Shown piece after piece: positions 1 through 12,067 of a stretch of DNA of 64,000 nucleotides. The notes beneath the pieces were generated by a model. The model was given only the letters and a program-made list of their open reading frames with translations, was not told the origin of the DNA and made no database searches. Position 1 is the stretch's first letter; every line of letters begins with the position of its first letter. This DNA comes from Gloeophyllum trabeum ATCC 11539. Lineage: Eukaryota > Basidiomycota > Agaricomycetes > Gloeophyllales > Gloeophyllaceae. The position numbers and the translations under genes were made by a program. Location of the stretch: contig NW_006920424.1 of NCBI RefSeq assembly GCF_000344685.1, positions 302,543 to 366,542 of the forward strand, given 5' to 3'.

Positions 1-1
1 C

Positions 2-541
2 CTGGATACATGGTCGTCGATGACCGATGATCGAGCGGCGGTCAGTCACTGTCCGGTGCTGGAACATCTTGTCGTCAACCAGAACACTACCGTGCGCAGC
101 CACCCCAATCTCCGTTTCTTGGATATATGGCATTGTCCGGAAGAAGACGCGCCTGATTGGACACCCGAACCGGCGCTATTTTCTAACCTCGAAAGGGTCA
201 GAATCCTTGATTGGTCTCTCAAGAACATCCCTAATCTATTGGATGTATTGCCCCCCACTCGGGATACGGACAAAGACTTGCGATTATTGCTTCCCGGAGC
301 CGTTGTATGGGACTGTCCCACTCGTATTCTTGAAGAGGAGTACGTGCCTTCCAGAGGGATTGTTGCTACGTACCTGCCGCGGAACTTGGGTGAATTCTGC
401 AGAACGGATGACAGAGAATCTTCGGAGCAGGATGATTTTGATGATTCTGATGACGAGTCCTACGTATACTCATCGGTCCCGACATCTCCGTGGTCATGCT
501 CTAGCTCTGCTTCAGAGATTGTTGAAGCTCTGAAACTCTAA
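2..541 (+). CDS. F-box/LRR-like protein, C-terminal part (5' end outside window)
   Basis: The reading frame is open from the window edge to TAA at 539-541, so only the last ~179 residues are present. I recognise it by its paralogues in this window at 28.8 and 35.4 kb. All share a CPVLEHLVV/CPMLEHFVL block, a 'HP-LRFLDI' block, 'IPNLLDxLPP' and a 'DLRLxLPGAVVWD' block, followed by an acidic Ser/Asp-rich tail ending in Ser-rich sequence. In the full-length paralogues these blocks follow an N-terminal F-box and degenerate leucine-rich repeats, so this protein would be expected to be an SCF ubiquitin-ligase substrate adaptor. The F-box itself is not visible here. Function is inferred from the family only. 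Confidence 0.7.
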   Translation: MDTWSSMTDDRAAVSHCPVLEHLVVNQNTTVRSHPNLRFLDIWHCPEEDAPDWTPEPALFSNLERVRILDWSLKNIPNLLDVLPPTRDTDKDLRLLLPGAVVWDCPTRILEEEYVPSRGIVATYLPRNLGEFCRTDDRESSEQDDFDDSDDESYVYSSVPTSPWSCSSSASEIVEALKL

Positions 542-1105
542 GCTTTTTGCGGTTGGAGATCGCGGGCACGATCACATGGTTATCTCCGCAAGTGTTATCG
601 GGTTGGCCGATGAGGATGGTTTTCAAGAGATCCGGAGACGTTAGGTAAAACACCCATGCATTGCGTGACCGGCGCAAAGCTGAGATTTGATGACATGGCC
701 TTGTTCTCATCGCTCCATTCTATGTCCGACTGCACATGCTAGTCTAGCTAAACTTGACCCTTCGTGCGAGTACTTGTCATACATTTTAGGTAGCCAACCT
801 TCCTAGTTGATTGGGATATTGGACTGTACGTACCATCTCTCTGCATAATTATTTTACAATGCGACCGCTGTCCTCCCGCCGATGGATCGTGACGATCCTT
901 GCGGTGGCGGGATCTCCGGGGTCCCACTGTGGCAGCCAATGAGCTGGGGTCCTGTCCGATGGCCACGCGCGTTTAGCCCGACTGCGCCTGTCGTCACTCA
1001 GAAGTGGACCACCGTGCTGCGGCCATCGAGCAGCTCAGTTGTGCCCTTGCTGTGCCCTGTCTTTCATTGAAACGCGCTCGTTTGGACTCTGTATAAATCT
1101 ACGAG
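542..1105. other. Intergenic region before the DUF300 gene
   Basis: No gene is supported here. The short open frames lack introns, family resemblance and consistent codon use. A TATA-like TATAAAT lies at 1091-1097, close to the first ATG of the next gene. Confidence 0.5.
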
Positions 1106-3650
1106 ATGTCTCTAATGAATCTTACGACATACGTTATGGCGCCCGCGGACAAGGATACTGACCTTGGCTCCGGGTCAGGTTCTTCTCTGAACCCAATGTT
1201 ACTTACATTCGCCGGAATATCAACGCTAGTTGCCACAGCTGTGTCCGCGATGTCCATTGTACTGCAGCTCAAGAACTATCGCAAGCCGATCCTACAACGG
1301 TTCGCGCATATCCCTTTGTTCGGTTGCAAGTTCTGCAGATGATAATGGGTTTACGGCTCTGTCGCGTCTCTCTTCTTTGCATATAGAATGGTAGTACGAA
1401 TCATGCTCATGGTACCCATATACGCCATCTCGTCCCTGATATCGCTGTTTTCTCTTGGAGCGGCGTTTGTGATCGATGCTATCCGTGACATATACGAGGT
1501 GCGTGCTACATTCATGATCTGCCCGCACAAGTCATTGAGACAAGACAGGCATTCGTGATCTACTGTTTCTTCCAACTACTCGTCGCTTACCTCGGAGGAG
1601 AGCGTTCATTACTCATCATGGTACATGGGCGGCCACCGAAGGAGCCGCCATTTCCGGCGAGCCTCTTTCAGCGTGAACTTGATATCAGTGATCCATATAC
1701 GTTCCTGTTTCTGAAGCGAGGTATTCTTCGTGAGTGCCCAAAACTTCCGCGCGTTCTCAGATCTTCCTGACCGTGGGTTAGAATACGTGCAAGTAAAGCC
1801 TATATTAGCCATGGCTACTTTGCTGCTCAAGTCGCTTGGGAAGTACAACGAAGGTGACCTACGTGCCGCCTCTGGATATCTGTATGTTAGCATAGTGTAT
1901 AACGTCTCCATTTGCCTGGCACTATACTGCCTCGCCATGTTCTGGCTGTGCGTCTCAGACGATCTTCGCCCATTTCGGTACGCCATGAATCATTCACACC
2001 TGAGATGTGACTAGCTGACATATATGTAGACCTATGCCCAAATTCCTGTGCGTGAAAGGCGTCCTCTTCTTCTCTTTCTGGCAAACCATCGGCATCTCCA
2101 TCCTTGTCGCCGGCGGTGTTATTACCAAACTAGGGCCCTACACCGACCGGGAACACATCTCCCTCGGGCTTTCTGATACACTTATCACCTTCGAGATGCC
2201 TTTGTTCGCGTTTGCGCACATGTACGCGTTCTCGTACCACGATTACATCGACCCCTACGCGGCCTACGTCGGCCGCATGCCCGTGTGGTACGCGTTCCGC
2301 GACGCGTTCGGGTTGAAGGACGTCGTCGAGGACACCAAGCGGACGCTCCGTGGAGAAGGCGTTGACTACAGGGAGTTCGAGCCGAGTGAGGGCGGGATCC
2401 ACCAGGGCCTGGGGAGGGACCGGCGGATCAGAGCCGGACTCAGGTATGCAGAGGGTGGCAGGAAGAAGTATTGGCTGCCGAGGCTGGCTGAGGAGGACCA
2501 CGTCGACACTGGCAGAGTGGAGAATGCGGCACGCAGGGTGGTGGAGCGGGTCGCGGGTGGACGCGCAGGGGATACGCTGCGAGGCGCGGAGGAGGAGGAT
2601 TATGCACCGTTGCTTGAAGAAGAGGCTGCGAACGTGGTGCATTATGCGCCAGACCTACGAGCCCGGATGGACCGCGGACAGATCGAGCCGTTCATCTCCA
2701 CGCGGCACCAGCAGGACGAAGACGGAGATGGATTCGATCTCCCGTTCGGTGAGTTGGACGATGAAGACGAGCAGCTGTTCGATATGAGCCGGCGTTATCT
2801 GTTCGGGGACTACAATTACCCGTGTATCGACGTCAGTTCTGAGACAGCGAAACTGAAGATGTGGGACGAAGAAGAGAGGATATTGAGGGATGAGCGTGGT
2901 GCATACTTCGCCAGGGTGCGACCCCATGGTAAAGGGGGCTATGGCGCAGTGGGCAGCTCCTATCCGGTGATAGCGGGTGGGCCGGACAAGGAGCCCAGAA
3001 GTGGACCCGACGACTGGCCAGAAGTTCCAGATGAACGGAGAAGGCTCGTGGATTTCGATGACAACAGAATTCAGGAGCTGGATGCGGGCGATGTGAAGCT
3101 ACGCTGGACGAAGGCAAGGACAAAGCCCAGTCGAACATCTCAGCCTTCGTCATCCTCGTCTTCTCCGCGAGTGCGATCGCCCCCAATGAAGCAGGTACCT
3201 TCGACAGGCTCCTCTGCATCCTCCGCTGCTGGCAAGTCTAAGCGACCGTCCGTGGACGCGCGATCCCCACCGACGCCCGACAGCAGGCGACCTGTGCTAC
3301 CGCCGGATGCCGTGGATCTCGTAGTTGAGGACCAGCAGGCGGCACAAGAGGAGAACACATGGGAGCGTCGCAAGGGAGAGCCGGCGAAGCGCGGCTTAAA
3401 GAAGGTATATCGGAGAGGGTACGTCGTGGACGATGAATCACACGGGGAGAGGGAGGTAGGTGAGGTGGAGGTGGAGCGGGAAAGGGAAGGAGATGAAGGT
3501 GAGATATTCAAGGTTGCCGACGAGGACGAGGACGAGGTGGAAGAGGTCGTGGAGAGGGAGGCCGAGCCGATTATTACGAGCACGGCCATTGAACCTCCCG
3601 TACATGCGAGGCTGGGTGTGTTGCCTAAGGAGGATAATCCGTGGGCATAA
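1106..3650 (+). CDS. DUF300 / OST-alpha / TMEM184-like multi-pass membrane protein
   Basis: Five exons join in phase: 1106-1299, 1387-1498, 1549-1729, 1782-1977 and 2030-3650, giving 767 residues. The N-terminal ~290 residues carry about seven membrane segments with family landmarks: 'LQLKNYRKPILQR', 'RIMLMVPIYAISS', 'FLKRGILQYVQVKP', and 'LITFEMPLFAFAHMYAFSY' followed by 'DYIDP'. This is the DUF300 (organic solute transporter alpha/TMEM184) fold; fungal members are membrane proteins of unsettled substrate, often linked to vacuolar or endosomal membranes. The remaining ~450 residues are charged, probably disordered, with Ser/Pro-rich and Glu-rich stretches. A TATAAAT at 1091-1097 lies only 9 bp before the first ATG, so if it is the TATA box translation may begin at the in-frame ATG at 1136 (MAPADK...). 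The gene is convergent with the peroxiredoxin. Confidence 0.88.
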
Positions 3651-3901
3651 GCGGCATTCCATGCGGGTTGATTGGTATTTTACTCCGCATTGTTTACACG
3701 TGCCATGACCAAGGGACGAGGGAACCATATACCCTGTCAATGGTTGTCTATTTCTACACTTCATTGCCTAGTCGTTCATACATGCACTGTACTTCTACAT
3801 CTCACTGCCATCTATACATCTTCTCTGTTTTCTCCCAGTTTGTTGGATTACTAACTTATCCGTGAATGAGACTTGGTCTTCTAAGGAATGTCGCTATCCA
3901 G

Positions 3902-4752
3902 TCAAAGGTTCGCCAGGACAGCGTCCGCCCCCGAGACGGTAACACCCGGAGCATTCTCCACCTGCAGAGGATTAGTGAGGTGTCGAAGGAGAGATAGGAG
4001 TGGAGACTAACCCCGATGTACTTCACGACCAGATCGTCAATGACCAGAGCATAGCGCGCGGTACGGATGCCGAATCCTCTTGCGGACATATCGGCCGAAA
4101 GACCCATGGAACCAGACCATTCAGCGTTGGTGTCTGATAGGGCCAGGATCTACGGTGGAGCGGAAGGTCAGAAGCGAAAGAGAGACAAAGTCGGGAAGGC
4201 TTGCCTTATCCTTCAGGCCAGAAACTCTGGCCCATCCGCTCATCACGAAGGGGTCATTAGCAGCAACGACGGCGATCACGTCTACGCCTTTGGCTTTGAA
4301 CTCGTCGTACTTCTTGATGTACGGGGGGAGGTGGTTGGCGTGGCAGGTCGGCTATGAGCATTGAGGTTAGCATCAGATTAGGCATGATCATTAAACAGAT
4401 GGTAAGCAGAAATTGTTTCCAGACGAGGCTGTGGCAAGGTTTAGGGGCAGACTTACAGTGAAGGCGCCGGGGACAGAGAACAGTACTACTTTCTTCCCCT
4501 TCCATTCGTCAGTAGACAGAGTAGTAGCTGTACGCGGTCAATCTTATGTTAGCCCAACAACTTGAGATGCAGGTCAGTAGGCACTACTCACGAACACCAC
4601 ATGCGAGCTATTATCATTCAGAAAACACGACTCAGTCTAAGAAATCGGACTGCCATAATATTCATACGCACAGCGTCATCCAGCTCCGGTGTATAGGGGA
4701 CGTATTTGAAGGTTCCGCTGGGGATCTTATCACCGACTTTGATGGTGGCCAT
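3902..4752 (-). CDS. Peroxiredoxin, AHP1/PMP20 (Prx5-type), thioredoxin fold
   Basis: Six exons on the minus strand (4752-4672, 4607-4592, 4527-4457, 4351-4205, 4149-4012, 3961-3902) give 170 residues, the usual family length. The signature 'FSVPGAFTPTCH' places the peroxidatic Cys at about residue 58 with the conserved Pro and Thr before it. Other family blocks are 'DEWKGKKVV' before it, 'FVMSGWARV', 'LSDTNAEW', 'RGFGIRTARYALVIDD' and 'ENAPG' near the end. Such enzymes reduce H2O2 and alkyl hydroperoxides using thioredoxin or glutathione, in the cytosol or peroxisome; no clear C-terminal SKL is present. Exon 2 is a 16-nt micro-exon encoding LACGV plus one base. The fourth intron starts with GC instead of GT (AAG|GCAAGC). 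The gene ends 250 bp from the convergent DUF300 gene. Confidence 0.92.
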
Positions 4753-6445
4753 ATTTAAGACTGTCTTGCTTGCCGATGGTGCGTCTTCTTGTAGAGATAG
4801 CTAGCAGAGAGTGTGCGTTGTGGCTGAAGGGATTGATCGGTCGGACGCGGTGCAGTTATACCCTGCAGCACGTGATCTGACAGTGTATTCGTAAGTCGCT
4901 GATTCTGAGCGCCTCGATCTTCGGGCGTCGGGGACTTGAAGATGCCTGCACAGTTGTGTGAATGACAGATGTCTCGGCGGGTCTTGCAAAGCAAGAGCAC
5001 CGATGGGGCAGAGCTAGACGCTGGAACACAAACGGTGCATAGGGCCTGAGGATTAGATGGTCAGCTCTTTCCAACGCATACACTAATAGGCAATCAGATG
5101 GAGTCAGGTCCCGGGAGCGGTCCTGACTGTCAGGACCTCTCCCGGGTCCCTGTATGCTGGAGTCTGAGATGACAGGACCCCCGATAATACGGATAGAAGG
5201 GGTTGTCCAGCCGGACAATGGGCCCGGGCTCCGCGCAGCGGAAGGCCGTGAAAATCCCGGACACTTTGGCGGTAGCCCTGCCGGACATCGAGTGGCCCGA
5301 CCATGCTGCCCTTCCGGGACTGATCGTCAGATTCCTGTCCACTGGGGGGGAGGGGGCTAACCGCGTTGCTTCAACTTTTGGGTGCGGCGTGGGCCGAGGT
5401 CACTATCCGGACAGAAGTGCTGAATTCCGGAGCCTGGGTGCAAAATGGGACAGAATCCGGCCCATTTCTTCCGAACATCAAAATCTAAGATCCGGAAACC
5501 TGGTAGCATTAGCGGGGGTCCTGAGATGTCATGTCTAACATGTACGACATCTACCGGTTCGGCCATGCAATGATATGAGCAGGAGCATCTAGGAGCATGT
5601 CCCGAGGATTCACAACCTTGTACCAGGAGGCAGGCCTGACATCTCCTATCACGGCCTTGGAGTACGGGTACTGACTTATACCGTTCTGAAGCCGTGATGC
5701 AGAGACGAAGAGGAAGGGTACGTTGGCCCTGTGACAAGCGTTTCAACTCTCCCTCCTATTTTACTTTCGATGGCTTGCTGTTCACGGGATCTTGTTTTCA
5801 GCCTAACATCTCGGTGGCAGTGACTCATACTTTACGGCTGCGAAGGGAGTCACTTCCCGTGGGACGCCCTCGTAAAAGGATGGTGGTAGGGGCCACATCC
5901 ATTTGTACTTCGACTGATCGACGCTCGCCGGCAGACCGATATACGGATCTGTACATGCCTTATATATTTCGTTGGAGAGCATGAGGTGCGGCCATTCGCT
6001 ATTTCACCTATCCTCGAGGTCCATTTGTGGGCGTTTGTGGGATTCAAGATGAAACAGAATGGTACTTCTTTTGGCGTAGGCGTATCGAATCCGAGTATGA
6101 CTCGCGCAACCTCACACATTTTACGTGTCTAGTCAACGCGAAACCTACTGTAGGAAAGCCACGCTGCGTCGACTGCTCACTATTTAGACATTGAAATGAG
6201 GTGCTTGCCCTTACCCACCCCTGCACCCGTCTCTTGCACTTCGGCGCTGCAACTTTGCACTGTCCGGCTGCTGATACAGCGTCCTCCGTATCATGTGTAA
6301 CCCGGACGAACAGGAAAAATCGGATATGGTGTCGCAACCAGTGCAAGGTTCGATAGTCTCCTCGTATTCGTATGATGTTCCTTCTAATTAGATATCACTA
6401 TCTCGAATGCATACGTCAGGAAACGTAGAGCACATCGCTGGAAAT
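4753..6445. other. Intergenic region with repeated CAGGACC/CCGGAC motifs
   Basis: No gene is supported. The short overlapping frames on both strands show no recognisable family. A 17-bp hairpin with a 3-nt loop lies at 5110-5146. The motif CAGGACCCCCG occurs at about 5171 and, inverted, at about 5513, possibly bounding a ~350-bp GC-rich insertion. The stretch includes the presumed promoters of the flanking peroxiredoxin and AAA ATPase genes. Confidence 0.5.
5110..5146. repeat. Near-perfect 17-bp hairpin
   Basis: The arm CCCGGGAGCGGTCCTGA (5110-5126) pairs with TCAGGACCTCTCCCGGG (5130-5146). There is one mismatch and the loop is CTG. It lies in non-coding sequence. It could be a remnant of an inverted-repeat element, since CAGGACC recurs nearby. 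No function can be assigned. Confidence 0.55.
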
Positions 6446-9400
6446 ATGGCGGAAGCAACGTCGAATCCCTCAGAAGGTGCAACAAGCCGAATGAGTGCTG
6501 TTCGGATCGTGTTGATGTTACATTTAGTAGAAAACTCCGTCGGGTCAAAGGAAAATCAGTCTTTGCATTACAAAAAGCGCAACCTTATATGGTACGAGTC
6601 TTCGAATTTCTGCCCTAGCATCTCATCGTTTGGAACCAATTTTCAGGTCCTATGAGGAATATGAATGGATGCCGTACGATCCATCCGAGTACACGCCGCC
6701 GCCGCCGCGATGCGATCTCGAGAACTACTTCTACGTCGATGCCCGCTATAAAGAGCGCAATCCCCAAGGTGCGCATGCTGATGGCGTTGCTGGCCGCTGT
6801 GACAAACAAATCGGACTCAACCCCCCCCCCCCCTCATCTAGAACCTTCGGAGATAATATTGACTGAGTTCAGCCCGATGCTTATCAATTTTCTTAGGTAA
6901 GATAATCGATTGCTATGCTTGACGTCTCTAACATGCTACGAAGGGCATACATTGGCAATGAATTTTTCAGAAGTGACCCGGAATACGGTCTGCAACGATT
7001 CTTCCGAATTCTTAAAGACCTACACTCTCGATTCAATCTGCTGAAAGACATTCTCGGTGCCCCTGATGAATGCGCGAATGAGCGGCGCAAATTGGCTCGC
7101 AAGCTGGGAGCGAAGGACATTGATTATGGTAAGCCTAGGAGCGCAAATAAGCAGTGGCCTGCTCTGATCGATGGAATATGCATAGGCCACCTTGGGGACG
7201 AACACATCAAGCAGTATCTTTCCGACATCTTAGAGCATGCTGTCGTTCTTCTGCACTTCCTTGACGCAGAGTTTCAGCCCATGTAAGTCGGAGTGAGCCC
7301 TGTCCGCCCTCTACTGATCACCAGTCCGTACAGTGCGGATCGGCTGGCAATGCTGCTTTCTTACGAACAAATCGAATATGATCTTTTACTCTACTACTTC
7401 GAGAAGGGCCGCAAGATCTTAGCTGGCAATGTCGCTCTAACGGTACAATCTACACGCTATACCGGGTAGGTGCTGAGTAGCAATGAAATCCGCAAGCTAA
7501 CGAGGATGATTCCCAGAGGTCCGGATCCGGTATTCTACATCAAAGGGGAAGGCGTGTACTGGGACGGAAGTGATTACTCCTCTTACACGGATAGCGAGTC
7601 TATTGCGATGTTCAAGGTCTTGCCCATCTGTGTACTACGTGATGCCAGTGATGTTCAAACAAGGTATAGGGTACCGCGCAATTGGAGGACCTGTCTTGCG
7701 TCCTTCTCACTCCAGAAATGGAGGCTAAGTTGAAAGGTAAGTGGAAAGAGTAACTTGGAGCAAAGCTCAGGCTCAGACAATATCTTAGAGCGGGGAAGGC
7801 TCTATACTTCCTATTCTGGTATGCATTACAGGGCTTGTATGTTTCTCACCTCGTACATGCGGGCTGTTATCTGACAAGTGTCCCAGATGACGATGTAGGT
7901 CGATCTACTTGTGCGGATAGAATTATTCAATATTTCTTCCACGTCAGAGAAGAGTTATCGTTGATCGAGTGGCTTACGATAACCGGGGAGGGTACATAGC
8001 CGACCCGTAGGTTTTGCTGATTTTCGTGCCTTGAGGTAACAGCGACGACCTAAAATCTGCAGGGATAAGGAGATACCTGAGCTAGCGGAAGAGCAATTAT
8101 ATCTGTTACCAACCTCGGTATACGGGTTTGACCTAACTTTGAAGGTGCCACGTTTTTCAACTCCCCGTGGCGTTTGTTTGCTGAGTCGGACATTCCAGCA
8201 ATGGAGGAGCTTCCTCGTTGAGAAACTTTCTCCTGTCGTACACGACGAAGGCGCCTGGGATCACCTTGTCCTGGACCCGGACACCAAGGTGGAGTGCTCC
8301 AGCGTTACATGAATTGCACATGCTGAACTACCGCACAGACCCTAATCAAAGGACTCGTAGACGTAACAAAGAATGTCAACTCGACCAAGCAGATAATCGC
8401 CGACGTGATCTCCGGCAAGGGCGGCGGACTGGTGTGTTCGTCTCTAGAGTGACCTAGAGCATAGCCTAACTCAATCTGCCTCCTTTCGCAGATTGCTGTT
8501 CTGCATGGGCCGCCAGGCACGGGAAAGACGCTCACTGCAGAAGCGGTAGCAGAGTACCTGAAAAGGCCTTTGTATATGGTTGGTTCTTCGGAGCTGCCCG
8601 CTGCGCCCTCGCAACTCGAGGAAAGCCTGAGGAGTATTCTGAAGGTACCCTCAGTAGCTACCCCTGAATCAGCTGGCCTCGCATTGACCGTCATACCTAC
8701 TAGCTGGCGACAGCTTGGGATGCAGTACTGCTGATTGATGAAGCCGATGTATGTCTTGATTCCTCTATATCTGATTGAGTTGAATTCCCCTTTGCCTAGG
8801 TGTATCTAGAACGGCGGAGCTTGCACGAGGTACGTAGAAATAGCTGTATATAATCCGTCAATCTCATATAAAATGGTAGCTGTCCCGCAACGCACTTGTT
8901 TCGGTGGCTTTGCGGGTTCTGGAATACCATCGAGGAGTACTATTCCTGACAACTAATCGCATCAAGAACTTCGATGACGCTTTTCTGTCGCGTTTCTCGA
9001 TAGGTAAGGAACCCAATATTAAACCTACTGATCGCTCTGATCAAACCATCGGCCGCAGGTATCAAGTATTCGGAGCTTGATCAGAGTGCCCGGCGCCGCG
9101 TTTGGCAGAAGTTCTTCGAATTGGCCAAAATACCTGTCGAACATGCCGAAGGAAGCGACTCCCCTGGTTCTATGAGTGGCTCAGACGCTAGTACGGGCTT
9201 CGTCGAGGTATCCGCGGATAAGGTTAAGGACGCTCGGCGTGAGCTCACAACGCAAGATCTGGATGATCTGTCGCTTAAGCCCTTCAACGGTGAGTACACG
9301 ATACATCTTCAGTGTCGGACGCTTACTCAGATCGTTTGCAAGGCCGCACCATCAAGAACTTGGTGAGGACAGCCCAAGCTCTGGCATTGGCTTCGTGAGT

Positions 9401-9542
9401 TGGCCCTACATCGTTTTCGACTTCCTCATTCCAATGTCTGTGTGCCAGAAACGAACCGCTGTCCATTGAGCACGTTAATACGGTTGTCCGCGCATCAGAG
9501 AAGTTCTTGGATGAATTCGCCCATGCAGAGAATGAAGCTTAA
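6446..9542 (+). CDS. AAA+ ATPase of the fungal DUF7025-AAA type
   Basis: A many-exon gene (at least ten exons) read by joining open segments: N-terminal part at 6446-7285, a middle part to about 8450, and the AAA module from about 8490 to TAA at 9540-9542. The Walker A motif GPPGTGKT is encoded at 8507-8530 and the Walker B AVLLIDEAD at 8722-8748. They are followed by 'LFLTTNRIKNFDDAFLSRF' (sensor 1 and arginine-finger region) and a helical lid. The N-terminal half has 'HFLDAEFQPM', 'YEQIEYDLLLYYFEKG' and 'IRKLTRM', as expected of the poorly characterised domain found before AAA modules in many ascomycete and basidiomycete proteins. An intact Walker B Asp-Glu pair predicts ATP hydrolysis; the substrate is unknown. 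A BCS1-like label is less likely because no membrane anchor is seen. An ATG at 6407 in the same frame is an alternative start. Confidence 0.83.
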
Positions 9543-11000
9543 CCCAAGTTACTGTCATAAGTAGAAGCTTGAGTATGCCCGGTGATCCTGCAGCAGAGCG
9601 TCCCGTCTTAGGTTGGGGCTGTATGATAGGCATGATGTACTCGCAAAATATATCTTTACTGAAACGTACTGTATCCTTTGTCAATTCGACATGTAGAGAT
9701 AGGCGACCTGCGGAGGTTCGGCTTCTAATAGCTATAGCCATCGATATCGCGACTCAGTACTCCCAGCCTCAGTACGGTACAAGTCGCGCCAGAGTCGCGC
9801 CTTGCAACTTGGAGGACTCGGATGCAAAGTAACTTGCTTACACTGTCTAGATATGCGTGAAATCACGATGTAGAAGCTCTCGCGAGTGACCATTTTGCTC
9901 GTTCTACTGTCGTCATGTCCTCGATCCGCATACCGCAGAAGACAATCCCAGTGTACGTATGAGCTCAGCTCCGACAGGATGCCGATTTCGAGAGTGACAG
10001 CGGCTCCCATGCTACCACGTCTCACTACCAGCCTGGACTTGGGCACAAGCTGCTTCAAGTTGCTATGGCTCATGTTTGTCTGGACACACAAACTGGCTCC
10101 TTCTACCTGCCAACAATACCCTTAATTCGGACGCTTGAAAGCTCCACTAGTTGGGTCAAAGTTGGTGGATGATGTTGGCGGGACCCACCCCTTTTTCTTC
10201 GATATCTGCGCCGATATTAGTTATGTTACAGTCAAGCGATGGATGGAGCTGCTTGCGGTCGAGGAAGATCTCGTAACTCATCCAGTGCTAATAAGCCTTC
10301 TAAACGCGTTGTTCAAGAACGCGTGTGATAATATGCACCCGGGACATTCGTGGATTTGGGATCATCTGTGAATACCGCTTGCTGAATCTTTGTTGTTTGG
10401 GCGGAAAATCAAATTGAAGTGAGCAGTGCAGCGCTGTATACACCTCCCCGAGTTCTGACGGGCTTTGGTCTACAAGCAGAGACACCGGGCGATACCTGGT
10501 AGTACCCCACAGGATCTCTCTTCCATTCGCCACTTCTGAGGTGTTGTTGACACGACTGCAGATGTCGCAACAAAGGCACCATGGTACCCTGAAACGAAAT
10601 GACCCCAAATGTCAGCTTAAGCTCACTCAGGCTTCACAAAGCTATACTAATTTATTACTAAAGAACCTAATGCAAGCTGTCATGACCCGCTTCATGTACG
10701 AATGGCACCTTTATAGTCCCGTCGTTGCTGTCGTATACCAAACACGACCCCTTGTGTCAACGTCTGCTGGAGATCAGCCTCACGTGAGTCATCTTGCTCT
10801 ACTGAACTGCAGGTTCTTATTACCCCATGTTAGGTCCTCCTCCACGCCAGACGAGTTTTCACCATTCTGCAGATGGATGTACATCACCATGAGACATGCC
10901 AAACGCCATATGGCTGAGGCCGGAACAAGCCCGAAGGATGTCCTGCGCGGGGCATCTGTTTGATTTAGCACCATAACTGGACCGCCGTATACTTACCAAC
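9543..11000. other. Region of unassigned open frames
   Basis: Several short frames (for example 10135-10371 and 10541-10963, plus strand; 9732-10091, minus strand) have protein-like composition. I could not join them into one convincing spliced gene or recognise a family. The plus-strand piece at 10150-10371, ending in a HPGHSWIWDHL segment, looks most like a real exon. Confidence 0.3.
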
Positions 11001-11454
11001 ATGTCAAAAATGGACTTGGGCTCGATCTTACAGGACGTTCAGCGGTCGCTGACTGATTGCACCCGAATATCTAGGCGTGAAATAGGGGGTCCAGAACGAT
11101 GTGAACTAGAACGTTACCCGGAAGACCTCCAGCTGCCATCGGTGCGCATTTCTTTCAAATCTACTAACCCTTTTTCTTCAGTGTAAGCCTGGCTTTATTC
11201 AGGAGGATTTGCAACAGCGCTTTGGACCGCGTGGTATACTGCATTGGGTTCATTGCTATGAGCGATTTCGGCGATCCACAAGCTACACTCCAGTCAAACT
11301 CTGTGTTGATCTGTCAGGATCTGTACGGTATATTGGCTGTACCTTGCTGTCAGATTATGGCAATGACTTCAAATATGTCATATTAGATGACAGCTTCGAG
11401 AATTTGGAACTGACAGCTCCGCCAGGAGCAGTCGAAACATCGCTCTATATTTGA
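11001..11454 (+). CDS. Hypothetical protein, two exons
   Basis: An exon from ATG 11001 to about 11142 (LGSILQDVQRSL...PEDLQLPS) is followed by an intron with good signals: GTGCGC donor, a CTAAC branch site and a TTCTTCAG acceptor at 11181. The next exon continues in phase to TGA at 11452-11454. The product is about 137 residues and has no membrane segment, signal peptide or motif I recognise. Additional upstream exons at 10.1-10.9 kb could belong to the same gene. The support is the splice signals and the open frame only. Confidence 0.35.
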
Positions 11455-12067
11455 TGGCAAGACATACTGAGGGTCTGAAAAATAACGCAATGTACTGGGT
11501 ATCCTCGAGCAGGTATGTTGACCCTGGCTGTCCGTGCAGCTGAAAGGCTACGCCATAGGCAGGAATCCGAAACTTTGTGACCGCAGCGATTACCACTACC
11601 GTTGTGAGTTGGTACATATACCAGAGCGGATACCTGATCTAGGGCTAGTCAATGCCTTGGCAGAGGAGGAGAGCGTAATCAAAGAAGGCGATACGATGGA
11701 GTGGAACCGATGACCTGGTCCGTTCCGCTTCCATGCGGCTATGATCACAACATCTCATGCTTCCTTTTGAAGGTTCAACGGCGGTCCACAGCTTTCCGAG
11801 CGGAGACAGTCGACGAGTACTACACATATAACGGTTGGTGTTCGCACTCGATAACATGATGAATCTCTTCTGAATTCAACGAAGCTACAACAGGAGATGA
11901 CTGTCGATCGGACAGGCTGCGCATAGAGAATTCCGATGCATGACGTCCCGCGCCTCTAATAAGCTTACATGGAGATGGTTTCCTGTAAGGGGAACAAAGA
12001 CAGGAAAGGAGCACGACATCAATATCAATACCAAGGACATGCTCGAGTCAATAAAAGCGCTCACAAT
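11455..12067. other. Intergenic region with no supported gene
   Basis: Only short minus-strand frames of 64-79 residues are present, and none resembles a known family. The stretch lies between the hypothetical gene ending at 11454 and the 3' end of the first cyclin-like gene. Confidence 0.45.

Noticed and set aside
6340..6365. GGTTCGATAG, considered as a tRNA B box
   Set aside because: No matching A box, cloverleaf or terminator could be drawn. The similar GGTTCGAGG at ~17228 also fails.
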